From the NCBI GenBank assembly GCA_947461165.1, contig CANHJR010000006.1:1-15935 (forward strand): DNA of 15,935 nt. The letters run 5' to 3'. The translations under genes were made by a program, and so were the position numbers. Every line of letters starts with the position of its first letter. The first letter of the stretch is position 1. The notes below the pieces were generated by a model. It had not been told where the DNA came from and searched no databases. It saw nothing but the letters and a program-made list of their open reading frames with translations. Of the stretch, positions 6,535 to 14,863 are shown one piece after another. Source of the stretch: Saprospirales bacterium. GTDB lineage: Bacteria; Bacteroidota; Bacteroidia; Chitinophagales; JADJOU01.

Positions 6535-9117
6535 ATGACAGCTAATCAAATACGTCAAACATTTTTAGATTTTTTTGCCTCCAAAGGACATAAAATAGTA
6601 CCTTCATCACCTATGGTTGTGAAGAATGATCCAACGTTAATGTTCACAAATGCTGGGATGAATCCTTTCAAGGATATTTTTCTGGGAAATAATGTTGCAA
6701 CAAACAAACGCGTCGCAGATACTCAAAAATGTCTCAGAGTTTCAGGAAAGCACAATGATCTTGAAGAAGTTGGGGTTGACACCTACCATCATACCATGTT
6801 TGAAATGCTTGGTAACTGGTCATTTGGAGATTATTTCAAACAAGATGCAATAGCTTGGGCCTGGGAATTGCTAACAGAAGTCTACAAGCTGCCAAAGGAC
6901 AGACTATATGTTACTATTTTTGAAGGAGATGCGTCTGAAAACTTAGAAAAGGATATTGAGTCGGCGATTATATGGGAAAAATTTATAGCTAAGGATAGAA
7001 TTTTGTTGGGCAACAAAAAAGATAATTTTTGGGAAATGGGCGAAGTTGGGCCTTGTGGACCTTGTACTGAAATCCATTTTGATAGTAGGCCAGACGGCGA
7101 AAGAGCCAAGGTTGACGGCAGCACCCTGGTCAATGCGGATGATCCTCTCGTTATCGAGATTTGGAACAATGTCTTTATGGAGTTTAACCGAAAGGCTGAC
7201 AAAAGCCTGGAGAAGCTGCCTGCTCAGCATGTGGATACCGGAATGGGTTTTGAACGATTAGTTCGGGTGATCCAAGATAAAACATCAAATTATGACACCG
7301 ATATTTTTATGCCTTTGATTGACAAGGTGTGCGTCCTAAGTGGAAAGAAATACCATCAATCAGATAGTCAGATTGATATTTCAATTCGTGTTATTGTTGA
7401 CCATATTCGGGCTATTTCTTGTTCTATTGCCGATGGTCAGATTCCAAGCAATACGGGCGCGGGTTATGTCATTCGAAGGATATTAAGGCGTGCTATTCGA
7501 TATGGATACACCAACCTCGATTTTGAAACTCCTTTTATGTTCCTTCTGGTTGAGGTTTTGGCAAATCAGATGCAAGATGTGTTTCCAGAAATCAAGGCTC
7601 AGCAGAGCTATATTGAAAATGTCATCAAAGAGGAGGAGAGCTCATTCTTCAGGACCTTGAGCGTAGGAGTCAAATTGTTTTCCGATAAAATGAAAGATGA
7701 TAAATCAAAAATCATTTTTGGAAAAGATGTTTTTGAATTGTATGATACCTATGGCTTCCCAGTAGATCTTACAAGGTTGATGGCACGAGAAAAAGGTTGG
7801 GATATCGATGAGAAAGGATTTTTGGAAGAGCTGGAAATTCAGAAAAATCGTTCGCGCAATGCTACCAAACTTGAAACGGAGGATTGGATTGAGGTTCATC
7901 AAAACCCATCACATTCCATATTCGTTGGATATGATCGTGTATCAGAAACGGTCAAAGTTTTGCGATATCGAGTAGTAAAATCAAAACAAGGAAGTCACTA
8001 TCAATTGGTGCTAGATCAGACACCTTTTTATGCAGAAAGTGGAGGACAGGTGGGTGATATCGGCTTCTTGAAATGTGCAAATGGATTTGTTACTATCGAC
8101 AACACAGTCAAAGAAAACGACACCATTATGCATACTACCCAGCATATTTTAGATGATATGTCATTGGTTTTTGAGGCGGAGATTGATGTAAAAAGGCGCA
8201 GTATGATAACCAAAAATCACACAGCAACCCACCTCCTTCAGGCAGCTCTGAGATCTGTTCTTGGGGACCATGTGCAGCAGAAAGGTTCTCTAGTAAATGA
8301 AAATCAACTCAGGTTTGACTTTGCTCACTTTGCCAAATTGACTGAGAACGAAATCGAAGAAGTGGAAACGATTGTCAATGGTAAGATAGCCGAACAAATT
8401 AAAGGTAATATCGAAACGAATGTGCCTATAGAATCTGCCAAGGAAAGAGGCGTAACCGCTTTGTTTGGCGAAAAATATGGAGACTTTGTTCGTGTCGTGA
8501 CCTTTGATCAAAATTACTCTATGGAACTCTGTGGAGGAACGCACGTTTCAAACACAGCTGAAATCGGTTTTTTCAAAATCCTGACAGAAGCATCTATCGC
8601 ATCGGGTATCCGCAGAATAGAGGCCACCACCTCACAATCTGTTATCAACTATTATCAAGCGAAAGAAAAACAGTTGAAAGATGTGACTATTGCATTGAAA
8701 AACCCTACAAATCCAGTTTCGGCTATTCAGTCGATTCTCAATGAAAATGTTCAACTCAAGAAAGAAGCGAAAGGTTATGAAACCTACATCGTCAATATGG
8801 AGTTGAACCGAATTCGCACAAAAATCCAAGCTGAGTCCAAGCAGATGATTGTAGAAGAAATTTCCTTTAGCTCTGATATCGCGAAGTCAGTAGCTTCGGC
8901 CTTGCGGACAGATTTTCCAGACAAATGTTTTCAAATCTTGGTCAGAGATGAGAAATTGAGGATTCATGTAGCCTGTGGTGATACTTATCTCAAAAATGGA
9001 GGTAAGGATGCACGAATGATTGTTCAAGAGCTATCATCAAAAATCCAAGGTAGTGGAGGTGGTCAACCATCCATCGCTAGTTTCGTTGGTGATCGAAATG
9101 GTCAAGTGACGAGTTAG
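6535..9117 (+). CDS. alaS: Alanine-tRNA ligase AlaS
   Basis: AlaS charges tRNA-Ala and hydrolyses mischarged Ser/Gly-tRNA-Ala. The 860-residue protein is close to the usual bacterial length. The class II catalytic core opens with IRQTFLDFFASKGH (6-19) and PTLMFTNAGMNPFK, followed by HTMFEMLGNWSFGDYF (86-101). The editing domain carries the metal ligands HTATH (H562, H566) and CGGTH (C666, H670), all intact. The C-terminal C-Ala domain ends in SGGGQPSIASFVG. The gene stands alone on its strand, with an AT-rich leader and no classical ribosome-binding site before the ATG. It is divergent from the M23-ftsX operon. No canonical terminator was found after the TAG. Confidence 0.97.
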   Translation: MTANQIRQTFLDFFASKGHKIVPSSPMVVKNDPTLMFTNAGMNPFKDIFLGNNVATNKRVADTQKCLRVSGKHNDLEEVGVDTYHHTMFEMLGNWSFGDYFKQDAIAWAWELLTEVYKLPKDRLYVTIFEGDASENLEKDIESAIIWEKFIAKDRILLGNKKDNFWEMGEVGPCGPCTEIHFDSRPDGERAKVDGSTLVNADDPLVIEIWNNVFMEFNRKADKSLEKLPAQHVDTGMGFERLVRVIQDKTSNYDTDIFMPLIDKVCVLSGKKYHQSDSQIDISIRVIVDHIRAISCSIADGQIPSNTGAGYVIRRILRRAIRYGYTNLDFETPFMFLLVEVLANQMQDVFPEIKAQQSYIENVIKEEESSFFRTLSVGVKLFSDKMKDDKSKIIFGKDVFELYDTYGFPVDLTRLMAREKGWDIDEKGFLEELEIQKNRSRNATKLETEDWIEVHQNPSHSIFVGYDRVSETVKVLRYRVVKSKQGSHYQLVLDQTPFYAESGGQVGDIGFLKCANGFVTIDNTVKENDTIMHTTQHILDDMSLVFEAEIDVKRRSMITKNHTATHLLQAALRSVLGDHVQQKGSLVNENQLRFDFAHFAKLTENEIEEVETIVNGKIAEQIKGNIETNVPIESAKERGVTALFGEKYGDFVRVVTFDQNYSMELCGGTHVSNTAEIGFFKILTEASIASGIRRIEATTSQSVINYYQAKEKQLKDVTIALKNPTNPVSAIQSILNENVQLKKEAKGYETYIVNMELNRIRTKIQAESKQMIVEEISFSSDIAKSVASALRTDFPDKCFQILVRDEKLRIHVACGDTYLKNGGKDARMIVQELSSKIQGSGGGQPSIASFVGDRNGQVTS

Positions 9118-9216
9118 ATCAATCAAATATTTGTTGTTTTATACAATATTTTGAATGCATAAAAAATGTATTTAAAGGATGTCATACTAAAATTGTAAAA
9201 ACGAATGGTTCTAATC

Positions 9217-9245
9217 TTAACTTTCAAAAAAATTCCTTAGTTTTG
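9217..9245 (+). promoter_or_regulatory. Candidate promoter of the TerB-like gene
   Basis: TAGTTTTG (9238-9245) is a full TAnnTTTG -7 match. TTAAC at 9217-9221 sits at the right distance (18 bases) to act as a degenerate -33 element. The predicted start is near 9252, giving a leader of about 30 nt before the ATG at 9282. Confidence 0.42.
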
Positions 9246-9281
9246 TAATCTCATTTACATTTAACCAATCCTTATATTCTT

Positions 9282-9734
9282 ATGTCCATTTTTGCCAATC
9301 TTTCAGAGTCTGATCGTCAAGTATTAACAGAAACACCATATTACGTAGGTCTTCTTATAGCCCATTCAGATGGAGATGCTGATCATAAAGAGCTCGAGTG
9401 GATAGAAAAAGTAACAGCATTTCGAGAGAAAACATCACATCATTCTTTGAGAGAATATTATGGTATAGTCCATCATTTTGTTTCTGCAAACGCGAATCTC
9501 ATGCAATCAGATCTACCATCTGATCAAAATGAAAAAATGCAATTCCTTGTGGATAAAATCGCTCGAGCCAATAAGCCATTATCAGGATTGACAGAGTCGC
9601 AAAGAGAGCGCATGATAGAAGGCTATCGTAGTTTGGCTCTTTCTGTAGCAGAGATTAGCGGTGGATTATTGAGTTTTTTCTCACAAAATCCTGAAGAGAC
9701 ACAATGGTTGGAATTAGATATGCTCAAGTCTTAA
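9282..9734 (+). CDS. Small helical protein, possibly TerB-like
   Basis: This 150-residue, probably all-alpha cytoplasmic protein has no signal peptide or membrane segment. The segment YVGLLIAHSDGDADHKELEWIEKV (about 21-44, shown only as a landmark) resembles the TerB-type pattern in which a hydrophobic helix runs into an acidic D-G-x-x-D-x-x-E loop. Aspartates and glutamates there could bind a metal. The rest is amphipathic helix with a second hydrophobic stretch (ALSVAEISGGLLSFF). I do not recognise a specific family, and the TerB link is a weak resemblance. It starts at an ATG behind its own candidate promoter and is followed 19 bp later by the ABC permease, so the two are probably co-transcribed. 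That spacing hints at a shared role, which is unproven. Confidence 0.75.
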   Translation: MSIFANLSESDRQVLTETPYYVGLLIAHSDGDADHKELEWIEKVTAFREKTSHHSLREYYGIVHHFVSANANLMQSDLPSDQNEKMQFLVDKIARANKPLSGLTESQRERMIEGYRSLALSVAEISGGLLSFFSQNPEETQWLELDMLKS

Positions 9735-9753
9735 GTTATTCATTTTGAATGTT

Positions 9754-10803
9754 ATGTTCTCCAAAATTGGATATGTTATATCTGTTGTTTTAGGAGTTTA
9801 TACCATTCTTTTTTTTCTTTTAGAAGCTACCAATGTCGATGCGAGTCTATCGATGCTAGATCAACGCGCAGACAGTGCCACAAAGGCAAGAATAGAATCG
9901 GTGTATCATTTCTCTAAACCTGTTTCGACGCGTTATTTCATCGGTCTCAATAGACTATTACCAATAGGAATCATCTCCAAAGATGTAAAAAGTGTCTTGT
10001 ACTCGCAGAACTCATCTTTTGTTTTGATCTTGAGTCATTTCCCTTTTTCTCTTGCTTTAAAATCGATAGACCTCGGTACGAGCTATCAAAATGGGGAAGA
10101 AGTGACCCAATTGATATGGGATGCTATGAAACAAACTATGATTCTAGCTTTTGGTGCGATGATAATCGCTGTTTTTTTTGGTATTTCATTCGGATTGATG
10201 GCATCCATATATCACAACAAAGGGCTGGATCAAGTTATTCTAGCTGTTTCGACCATTGGGATTTCGGCTCCATCTTTTTTTGTTGGAATTATTTTAGCCT
10301 TGACTTTCGGTTTCTATTGGTCTGATTGGACTGGACTTAGTTTTCGGGGTTCCTTTCAGCAATATGATGATTATGGTCGAGAATATTGGAGTTTTCGAAA
10401 TGCTATTTTACCCATTCTTGCGATTGGTTTTCGTCCTGTTGCACTGATTACACAATTGACTAGAAATGCCATGTTAGAAATCCTCAAAGAAGATTATATA
10501 CGAACAGCTTATTCCAAAGGGCTTTCGAAGCGAGTGGTCGTTTTAAAACATGCTTTCCGCAATGCCTTAAATCCAGTGATCACATCTGTTTCAGGAACAT
10601 TTGCATCAATGCTTGGTGGCACCTATTTTATTGAAATTATCTTTGATATCAAAGGATTAGGTTCTTTAACCGTCAATGCGCTCTTACAGTCTGATATTCC
10701 AGTTGTGATTGGCTGTGGATTGACCGTTGCCTTATTTTATGTCCTCATAACCATCGCCGCAGACGTTGCATATAGATTAGCCGATCCAAGAATTAGAATA
10801 TAG
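9754..10803 (+). CDS. ABC transporter permease, DppB/OppB type
   Basis: This is a predicted inner-membrane subunit of a peptide-family (BPD type) ABC importer. It has 349 residues from the ATG at 9754; a TTG at 9745 would add three residues and is less likely. The N-terminal helix (about 5-24) is followed by a long periplasmic segment with the family pattern LSMLDQRADSATKARI. Five more hydrophobic helices lie roughly at 127-150, 162-187, 218-237, 278-297 and 315-339. The ATPase-contact EAA loop is clear: LKEDYIRTAYSKGLSKR, then LKHAFRNALNPVIT. The chain ends in the typical DPRIRI. No partner permease, ATPase or binding protein is in the window, so the substrate cannot be named. It follows the TerB-like gene by 19 bp and ends at a short hairpin. 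Confidence 0.88.
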   Translation: MFSKIGYVISVVLGVYTILFFLLEATNVDASLSMLDQRADSATKARIESVYHFSKPVSTRYFIGLNRLLPIGIISKDVKSVLYSQNSSFVLILSHFPFSLALKSIDLGTSYQNGEEVTQLIWDAMKQTMILAFGAMIIAVFFGISFGLMASIYHNKGLDQVILAVSTIGISAPSFFVGIILALTFGFYWSDWTGLSFRGSFQQYDDYGREYWSFRNAILPILAIGFRPVALITQLTRNAMLEILKEDYIRTAYSKGLSKRVVVLKHAFRNALNPVITSVSGTFASMLGGTYFIEIIFDIKGLGSLTVNALLQSDIPVVIGCGLTVALFYVLITIAADVAYRLADPRIRI

Positions 10804-10820
10804 TCAGACATAACTATAGC

Positions 10821-10839
10821 GAAACTTATGGCAAGTTTC
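10821..10839 (+). terminator. Weak hairpin between convergent genes
   Basis: GAAACTT (10821-10827) and AAGTTTC (10833-10839) form a perfect 7-bp stem with a 5-base loop, 17 bp after the permease stop. A loose T-rich stretch (GGATTTATTTT) follows. The stem has only two G-C pairs, so this is a weak candidate for ending the permease transcript. Confidence 0.35.
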
Positions 10840-10850
10840 AAGGATTTATT

Positions 10851-11363
10851 TTAAATATTCAATACTAAAATATTATTTGGATTTGAATGCGTTTCGGAAA
10901 TTTTGAAATCTTCTTTTCCCGCGATTTGGAATCCCATTTTCTTATAAAATTGAATAGCAGGACTGTTTTCTATCCATACGTAGAGATAAATCTTGCTTTG
11001 TGCGTATTGCTTTGCTTGCTCTGTCACAAACCATAGCGCTTGTGTACCAATTCCAGAATTTGTGTATTGTTTAAGAATATATAGTCGTTCTAATTTGCAA
11101 CTATTATTTTCTGGTACAAAATGATGTGGCTTGTTGATTCTAAATTTTAGGTAACCTACAATTCCGTTATCTTTTTCAATGAAATAAAATTGATTTTGAG
11201 CGTCAGAAACTTCTTTTTCTATAGAGATCCGATCGAAGGCTTTTTCCAAATAAGTGTCAATGTCATCCTGGCTAGCACTATGACCATGCGACTCCATGAA
11301 GGTGAGCCGACCAATCTCCGCTAAAATCCAAACTTCATGAATTTGAATTCTCCTAAAATTCAT
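10851..11363 (-). CDS. GNAT family N-acetyltransferase (PaiA/spermidine acetyltransferase-like)
   Basis: This 170-residue protein is an acetyl-CoA-dependent N-acetyltransferase of GNAT fold. The N-terminus has RLTFMESHGHSASQDDIDTY (20-39 region), a pattern seen in PaiA-like Bacteroidota members. Beta-4 and motif A follow: KLERLYILKQY (90-100), then NSGIGT (102-107), which is the acetyl-CoA pyrophosphate loop. The residue at the position of the usual Gln/Arg of that loop is a threonine (T101). Motif B is IENSPAIQFYKKMGF (131-145), the standard ending. The ATG lies 9 bp after serS, so it is probably the last gene of ssb-serS-GNAT. Polyamine or small-amine acetylation is plausible by family, but the substrate is unknown. 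Confidence 0.87.
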   Translation of the reverse strand: MNFRRIQIHEVWILAEIGRLTFMESHGHSASQDDIDTYLEKAFDRISIEKEVSDAQNQFYFIEKDNGIVGYLKFRINKPHHFVPENNSCKLERLYILKQYTNSGIGTQALWFVTEQAKQYAQSKIYLYVWIENSPAIQFYKKMGFQIAGKEDFKISETHSNPNNILVLNI

Positions 11364-11372
11364 TTTATTAAT

Positions 11373-12638
11373 CTAAATCATTTCAAAACCCGTATAAGGA
11401 ATCAAAACGCTTGGAATTCGTATTCCTGATTCGGTTTGGTTATTTTCTAGCAGAGCCGCTACTATTCTTGGCAGCGCCAAAGCCGACCCGTTCAGTGTGT
11501 GGCAAAGTTCAATTTTTCCTTCAGCATTCTTGTATCGCGCTTTCAGTCTGTTGGCTTGGAAATCCTCAAAATTTGATGCAGAACTCACTTCCAACCATCT
11601 TTTTTGTGCAGCAGAATAAACTTCCAAATCAAATGTGTGAGCCGAGGCGAAACTCATATCGCCACCACAAAGTGATAGTACTCGATATGGTAATTCTAAT
11701 TCAATCAGCAGATTTTCGATATGCTTGACCATTTGATCTAGAGTCGCATAAGAATTCTCAGGCTTAACCAATTGCACAATTTCTACCTTGTCAAACTGAT
11801 GAAGTCTATTCAATCCTCTGACATCCTTGCCATATGATCCAGCTTCACGGCGAAAACACTGTGAATATGCAGTCATTTTGATAGGGAGTTCTGATTCAGA
11901 TATCACTTGATCCCGATAAATATTTGTTACTGGTACTTCAGAGGTTGGTATCATATAGAACCCATCCTGGTTTTGATACATTTGCCCTTCTTTGTCTGGA
12001 AGCTGACCAGTGGCATAGGCACTTTCACCATTTACCATAAGAGGCGGCATAATTTCCAAATATCCCGCATCGATAGCTTTGTCAAGAAAATATTGGATCA
12101 AAGCACGTTGAAGTTTCGCACCTTTTCCCTTATATACTGGAAATCCTGCACCAGTTATTTTGGAACCGAGATCAAAGTCGATGATATCATATTTCTTGGT
12201 TAGTTCCCAATGTGGAAAAGCCTTTTCAGGTAAATTTGGAATGGTTCCACCATTTCGAACTTCGACATTATCCTCTGGTGTTTTTCCAGCAGGAACATTT
12301 TCATGAGGTACATTTGGTATCTGAGTATGGATGTCCAAGATCTTTCGTTCGATATCCTTCAACTCATCGCTGAGATTTTGCGTTTCAGCCTTGAGGCTTG
12401 CAGATTCTTTTTTTGCAGCTTCTGCCTCGCTTGTCTTTCCTTCTTTGATTAATTGAGGAATGGACTTCGAAAAATTATTTGATCTGGATAAGATATCATC
12501 CAATTGACGCTGAGTCGTTTTTCGATTATCATCTATTTTGAGAAGTTCATTGATGAGATGAATCTCTTTGAAATTTTTCTTATGCAATCCCGCTTCAACG
12601 CGATCTCGTTCGTTCCGAATCTTATTTATTGGTATCAT
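11373..12638 (-). CDS. serS: Serine-tRNA ligase SerS
   Basis: SerS charges tRNA-Ser (and tRNA-Sec where present). The 421-residue protein has the long N-terminal coiled-coil arm (about 28-105, Lys/Glu-rich heptads) that binds the tRNA-Ser variable arm. The class II core follows: motif 1 around EIMPPLMVN (195-203), the serine-site TSEVP (232-236), motif 2 with R263-R264-E265 in CFRREAGSYG, and motif 3 NGSALALPR (383-391). The length is normal. It lies 26 bp downstream of ssb and 9 bp upstream of the GNAT gene on the same strand. The sequence shows no separate promoter that I could place with confidence. Confidence 0.96.
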   Translation of the reverse strand: MIPINKIRNERDRVEAGLHKKNFKEIHLINELLKIDDNRKTTQRQLDDILSRSNNFSKSIPQLIKEGKTSEAEAAKKESASLKAETQNLSDELKDIERKILDIHTQIPNVPHENVPAGKTPEDNVEVRNGGTIPNLPEKAFPHWELTKKYDIIDFDLGSKITGAGFPVYKGKGAKLQRALIQYFLDKAIDAGYLEIMPPLMVNGESAYATGQLPDKEGQMYQNQDGFYMIPTSEVPVTNIYRDQVISESELPIKMTAYSQCFRREAGSYGKDVRGLNRLHQFDKVEIVQLVKPENSYATLDQMVKHIENLLIELELPYRVLSLCGGDMSFASAHTFDLEVYSAAQKRWLEVSSASNFEDFQANRLKARYKNAEGKIELCHTLNGSALALPRIVAALLENNQTESGIRIPSVLIPYTGFEMI

Positions 12639-12664
12639 TAACTTGAATAGTCTGGTCTTATATT

Positions 12665-13117
12665 TTAGAAAGGCAGGTCGTCATCTACTGATTTTACTTC
12701 AGAGATGAAGGATTCGTTTGGAAGATGATTTGAAGAGCTTTCATTTGAGATTTGACTAGAATTGCTATTAGAATTTTCTCCAGCACCTGAGCCACCTGAT
12801 TTTGGCAAAAACTTCACCGTATCGGCATAGATTTCAGTGATATATCTTTTCTGACCATCTTTTTCATACTCTCTTGTGCGGATTTTTCCTTCTAGGTAGA
12901 TAGGGTCGCCTTTTTTGAAATACTTCTGGATGAGATCCACCAAGCCTGGTATGCTTACTCTGATTTGATGCCATTCTGTTTGTTGGACACGATTGCCTGC
13001 TTTGTCCTTATAAGATTCGTTGGTCGCAACTCTAAAGTTTGCAACAGATCCATTGTCAAACACCTTGATTTCTGGGTCACTTCCTATGTTTCCGATGAGT
13101 GTTACTTTGTTCAGCAT
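12665..13117 (-). CDS. ssb: Single-stranded DNA-binding protein SSB
   Basis: SSB coats single-stranded DNA in replication, repair and recombination. This 150-residue protein has an N-terminal OB-fold (about 1-106) with the usual opening MLNKVTLIGNIGSDPEI, the aromatic TEWHQIRV (48-54 region) and YLEGKIRTREYEKDGQKRYI. A Gly/Ser/Asn-rich flexible linker (about 108-140) follows, then the acidic tip DDDLPF (145-150) that recruits partner proteins. Length and layout are typical. It is the first gene of the ssb-serS-GNAT group, and a -7 box lies just upstream. Confidence 0.96.
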   Translation of the reverse strand: MLNKVTLIGNIGSDPEIKVFDNGSVANFRVATNESYKDKAGNRVQQTEWHQIRVSIPGLVDLIQKYFKKGDPIYLEGKIRTREYEKDGQKRYITEIYADTVKFLPKSGGSGAGENSNSNSSQISNESSSNHLPNESFISEVKSVDDDLPF

Positions 13118-13139
13118 ATTGTTATTTTTTTACTTTTCA

Positions 13140-13147
13140 CAAATATA
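13140..13147 (-). promoter_or_regulatory. Candidate -7 box for ssb
   Basis: Read on the minus strand, TATATTTG is a full TAnnTTTG match 22 bp upstream of the ssb ATG, implying a very short leader of about 15 nt. No clear TTG -33 element sits at the expected distance, where the sequence is AT-rich. Confidence 0.42.
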
Positions 13148-13202
13148 ATTGAAATCAATTCTACGATTTTAATTAGTTATAAAAAACTGTTGAAATCATA
13201 GG

Positions 13203-13234
13203 AAAAAAGGCTGGGAAATACACCATTCCCAACC
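13203..13234 (-). terminator. Intrinsic terminator of the T9SS protein gene
   Basis: On the minus strand, GGTTGGGAA pairs with TTCCCAGCC as a 9-bp stem that includes one G-U pair, with an 8-base loop. Six T's follow immediately (plus-strand A-run 13203-13208). It lies 26 bp after the stop codon and is the clearest terminator in the window. Confidence 0.82.
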
Positions 13235-13259
13235 TCTCAAAAAAAATAAAAAAAATAGT

Positions 13260-14606
13260 TTAGTAAATATGCACTTTCCTCACTTGATCTCGATATTGAA
13301 TCAAATAAAGTCCAGGTGACCACGTCTTGGTATCGATAGTCATTTTCTGTCCGTCCCAGTCTCTGCTATTTATTACCTTGGTACCAAGCAAATTATATAT
13401 CGTTAATTCTGATTTTTTTAAGTCAGCAACTTGGATATATAATTTGTCCTGATCTTGGCTGATTATCATGTTTTGTGGAATCAAATTGGAGATGGAGCTG
13501 CTACTTTTTTTAACCACATAGACTGGTTTTGGATTAGGTAGCGTGACTGGAAGCAGATTGTAGAATGAATCAATCAATACGGCCTTTGTGATTTCAAAGT
13601 TCGCATTCAATCCATTCGTCAACCCTCCCAAAATATCATCAACGACAACGTCAATAACTCCCAATTCCCCAAATCCATTTTTGTTGCTGCCATCGCGACG
13701 AACGATTGCTAAATCTACTTCCCCTTTTGTAGCGTTTACTCGAGCAAAATTCAAGGTATTATGTAAGTCAGTGAACCATTTGGAAGGGTTAAACTGAATG
13801 AAATTAGATTTAAAGATGGTCGTGTCATATTTTAAAGTAAATGCAACTCCATAAGAATAGCTTGCAGTGGCAATAGACGAACCTAAATGAAGCTTTATTT
13901 GAAAATTAGCATTACCAGCGACTAAAGCAAAAGTATCTACTGCATTGATAACAAAGCTTTGACCACCAATTGGACTATAGGTTACAGTGGGAGAATTGGC
14001 AACGGTACCATAGTTTTTGAAAATAACAGAAATGTCCGAGGCACTATCAATTGAACCATTTCCATTGGCATCAGCAAACCTATAGTTACTTTTTGCGCTA
14101 AATTGCGTCCAATCATATGCTCTCACAGGTCCCCAATTGTCAGTGAAGTAGATTCCTTCTCTGATTTGGTAAGTCTTTCCATATCCTATTCCTATATTGA
14201 GAACATCGATATTGTTACATATATTATCTCTATTACAATCACCCGGATAAAGGTCTAAGCTAAGATTGGCCTTCGATACGACGAGGATGTTTGTATCACG
14301 AACATTGAATTGGTCTTTTGCAATATAGAATACGGTATCATTCGTCAATGTGCCCTGTACATCACGAAATTTCAACGAGTTGCCTGATTTTGTGACATTA
14401 ACATTTGGTGGAGTACTTGTCGTTGAATAATAAAAAGTATCCAAAGTATATGTTCTATTAACATCACCATTATCATTAAGAATGACATCAACAGTCCTCA
14501 AAACCTGTGAACCAAATATTACTTGGTTGACATCTTTTCTAGTTCCGCCTTGCGCGAAAACTTGAAGTGAAATGCCTAAGATTAAAATTGTAAATATTTT
14601 TTTCAT
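13260..14606 (-). CDS. Secreted T9SS protein with dockerin-like and cohesin-like regions
   Basis: This 448-residue protein is predicted to be exported and anchored or released through type IX secretion. It starts with a Sec signal peptide (MKKIFTILILGISLQVFAQ, cleavage near 19). A cadherin-like/Big_9-like beta region follows (about 28-112, with VDVILNDNGDV). Next come two calcium-loop repeats of dockerin type: GDCNRDNICNNIDVLNIGI (122-140) and ADANGNGSIDSASDISVI (178-195). They are separated by about 36 residues containing two tryptophans (W158, W166). Residues about 222-345 look like a cohesin-type beta-sandwich (GVAFTLKYDTTIF). The chain ends in a type A T9SS sorting domain (about 375-448), with LTIYNLLGTKVI, WSPGLYLIQYRD and a final VHIY. 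It has its own terminator, so it is probably monocistronic. No enzymatic domain was seen, so an adhesive or structural role is inference. Confidence 0.86.
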   Translation of the reverse strand: MKKIFTILILGISLQVFAQGGTRKDVNQVIFGSQVLRTVDVILNDNGDVNRTYTLDTFYYSTTSTPPNVNVTKSGNSLKFRDVQGTLTNDTVFYIAKDQFNVRDTNILVVSKANLSLDLYPGDCNRDNICNNIDVLNIGIGYGKTYQIREGIYFTDNWGPVRAYDWTQFSAKSNYRFADANGNGSIDSASDISVIFKNYGTVANSPTVTYSPIGGQSFVINAVDTFALVAGNANFQIKLHLGSSIATASYSYGVAFTLKYDTTIFKSNFIQFNPSKWFTDLHNTLNFARVNATKGEVDLAIVRRDGSNKNGFGELGVIDVVVDDILGGLTNGLNANFEITKAVLIDSFYNLLPVTLPNPKPVYVVKKSSSSISNLIPQNMIISQDQDKLYIQVADLKKSELTIYNLLGTKVINSRDWDGQKMTIDTKTWSPGLYLIQYRDQVRKVHIY

Positions 14607-14687
14607 ATTCTTAGATTTTAGCTAAATACACAATCATTACTTTCTTCTTTTTTTTCTTAAGCAAAAATGCAACAATTATTCGACCTT

Positions 14688-14715
14688 TAAAGATACAAAA
14701 ATCAATAGTTGTTAA
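14688..14715 (-). promoter_or_regulatory. Weak candidate promoter of the T9SS protein gene
   Basis: On the minus strand, TTAAC (14715-14711) is followed, after a suitable gap, by TATCTTTA (14695-14688), which misses the final G of TAnnTTTG. It would give a leader of about 75 nt. It is the best match found, but imperfect. Confidence 0.25.
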
Positions 14716-14771
14716 TCATAATTTTAAAATTTATTTTCATAAGATATTGATAGTCATTTTTTTAATATTGT

Positions 14772-14803
14772 TTTGTGTTAATGCTGTTTTTCTTTTATTT
14801 TTG
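14772..14803 (+). promoter_or_regulatory. Strong candidate promoter of the right-edge gene
   Basis: TTTG (14772-14775), a 20-base spacer and TATTTTTG (14796-14803) match the Bacteroidota housekeeping promoter at both boxes and in spacing. Transcription would begin near 14810, giving a leader of about 54 nt before the ATG at 14864. Confidence 0.6.
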
Positions 14804-14863
14804 CAAAGTTGATTTGAATTTGGAATTATTAAGTCAGAAATAGAGTACTTATTATTAAAACAC

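Noticed and set aside
6882..8829. Several antisense open frames of 60-106 codons inside alaS
   Set aside because: They lie opposite a strongly conserved 860-residue enzyme, have no family signatures and no plausible start context, so they are by-products of alaS codon use.
9125..9152. AT-only hairpin after alaS as a terminator
   Set aside because: The stem is nearly all A-T with a bulge and no T-run follows, so it is too weak to call a terminator.
11411..12203. Plus-strand open frames opposite serS
   Set aside because: They are complements of conserved SerS motifs with low-complexity, aromatic-rich translations typical of antisense frames.
13260..14606. Cellulosome scaffold or component
   Set aside because: Dockerin- and cohesin-like segments are present, but there is no catalytic or carbohydrate-binding domain and the protein ends in a T9SS sorting domain.
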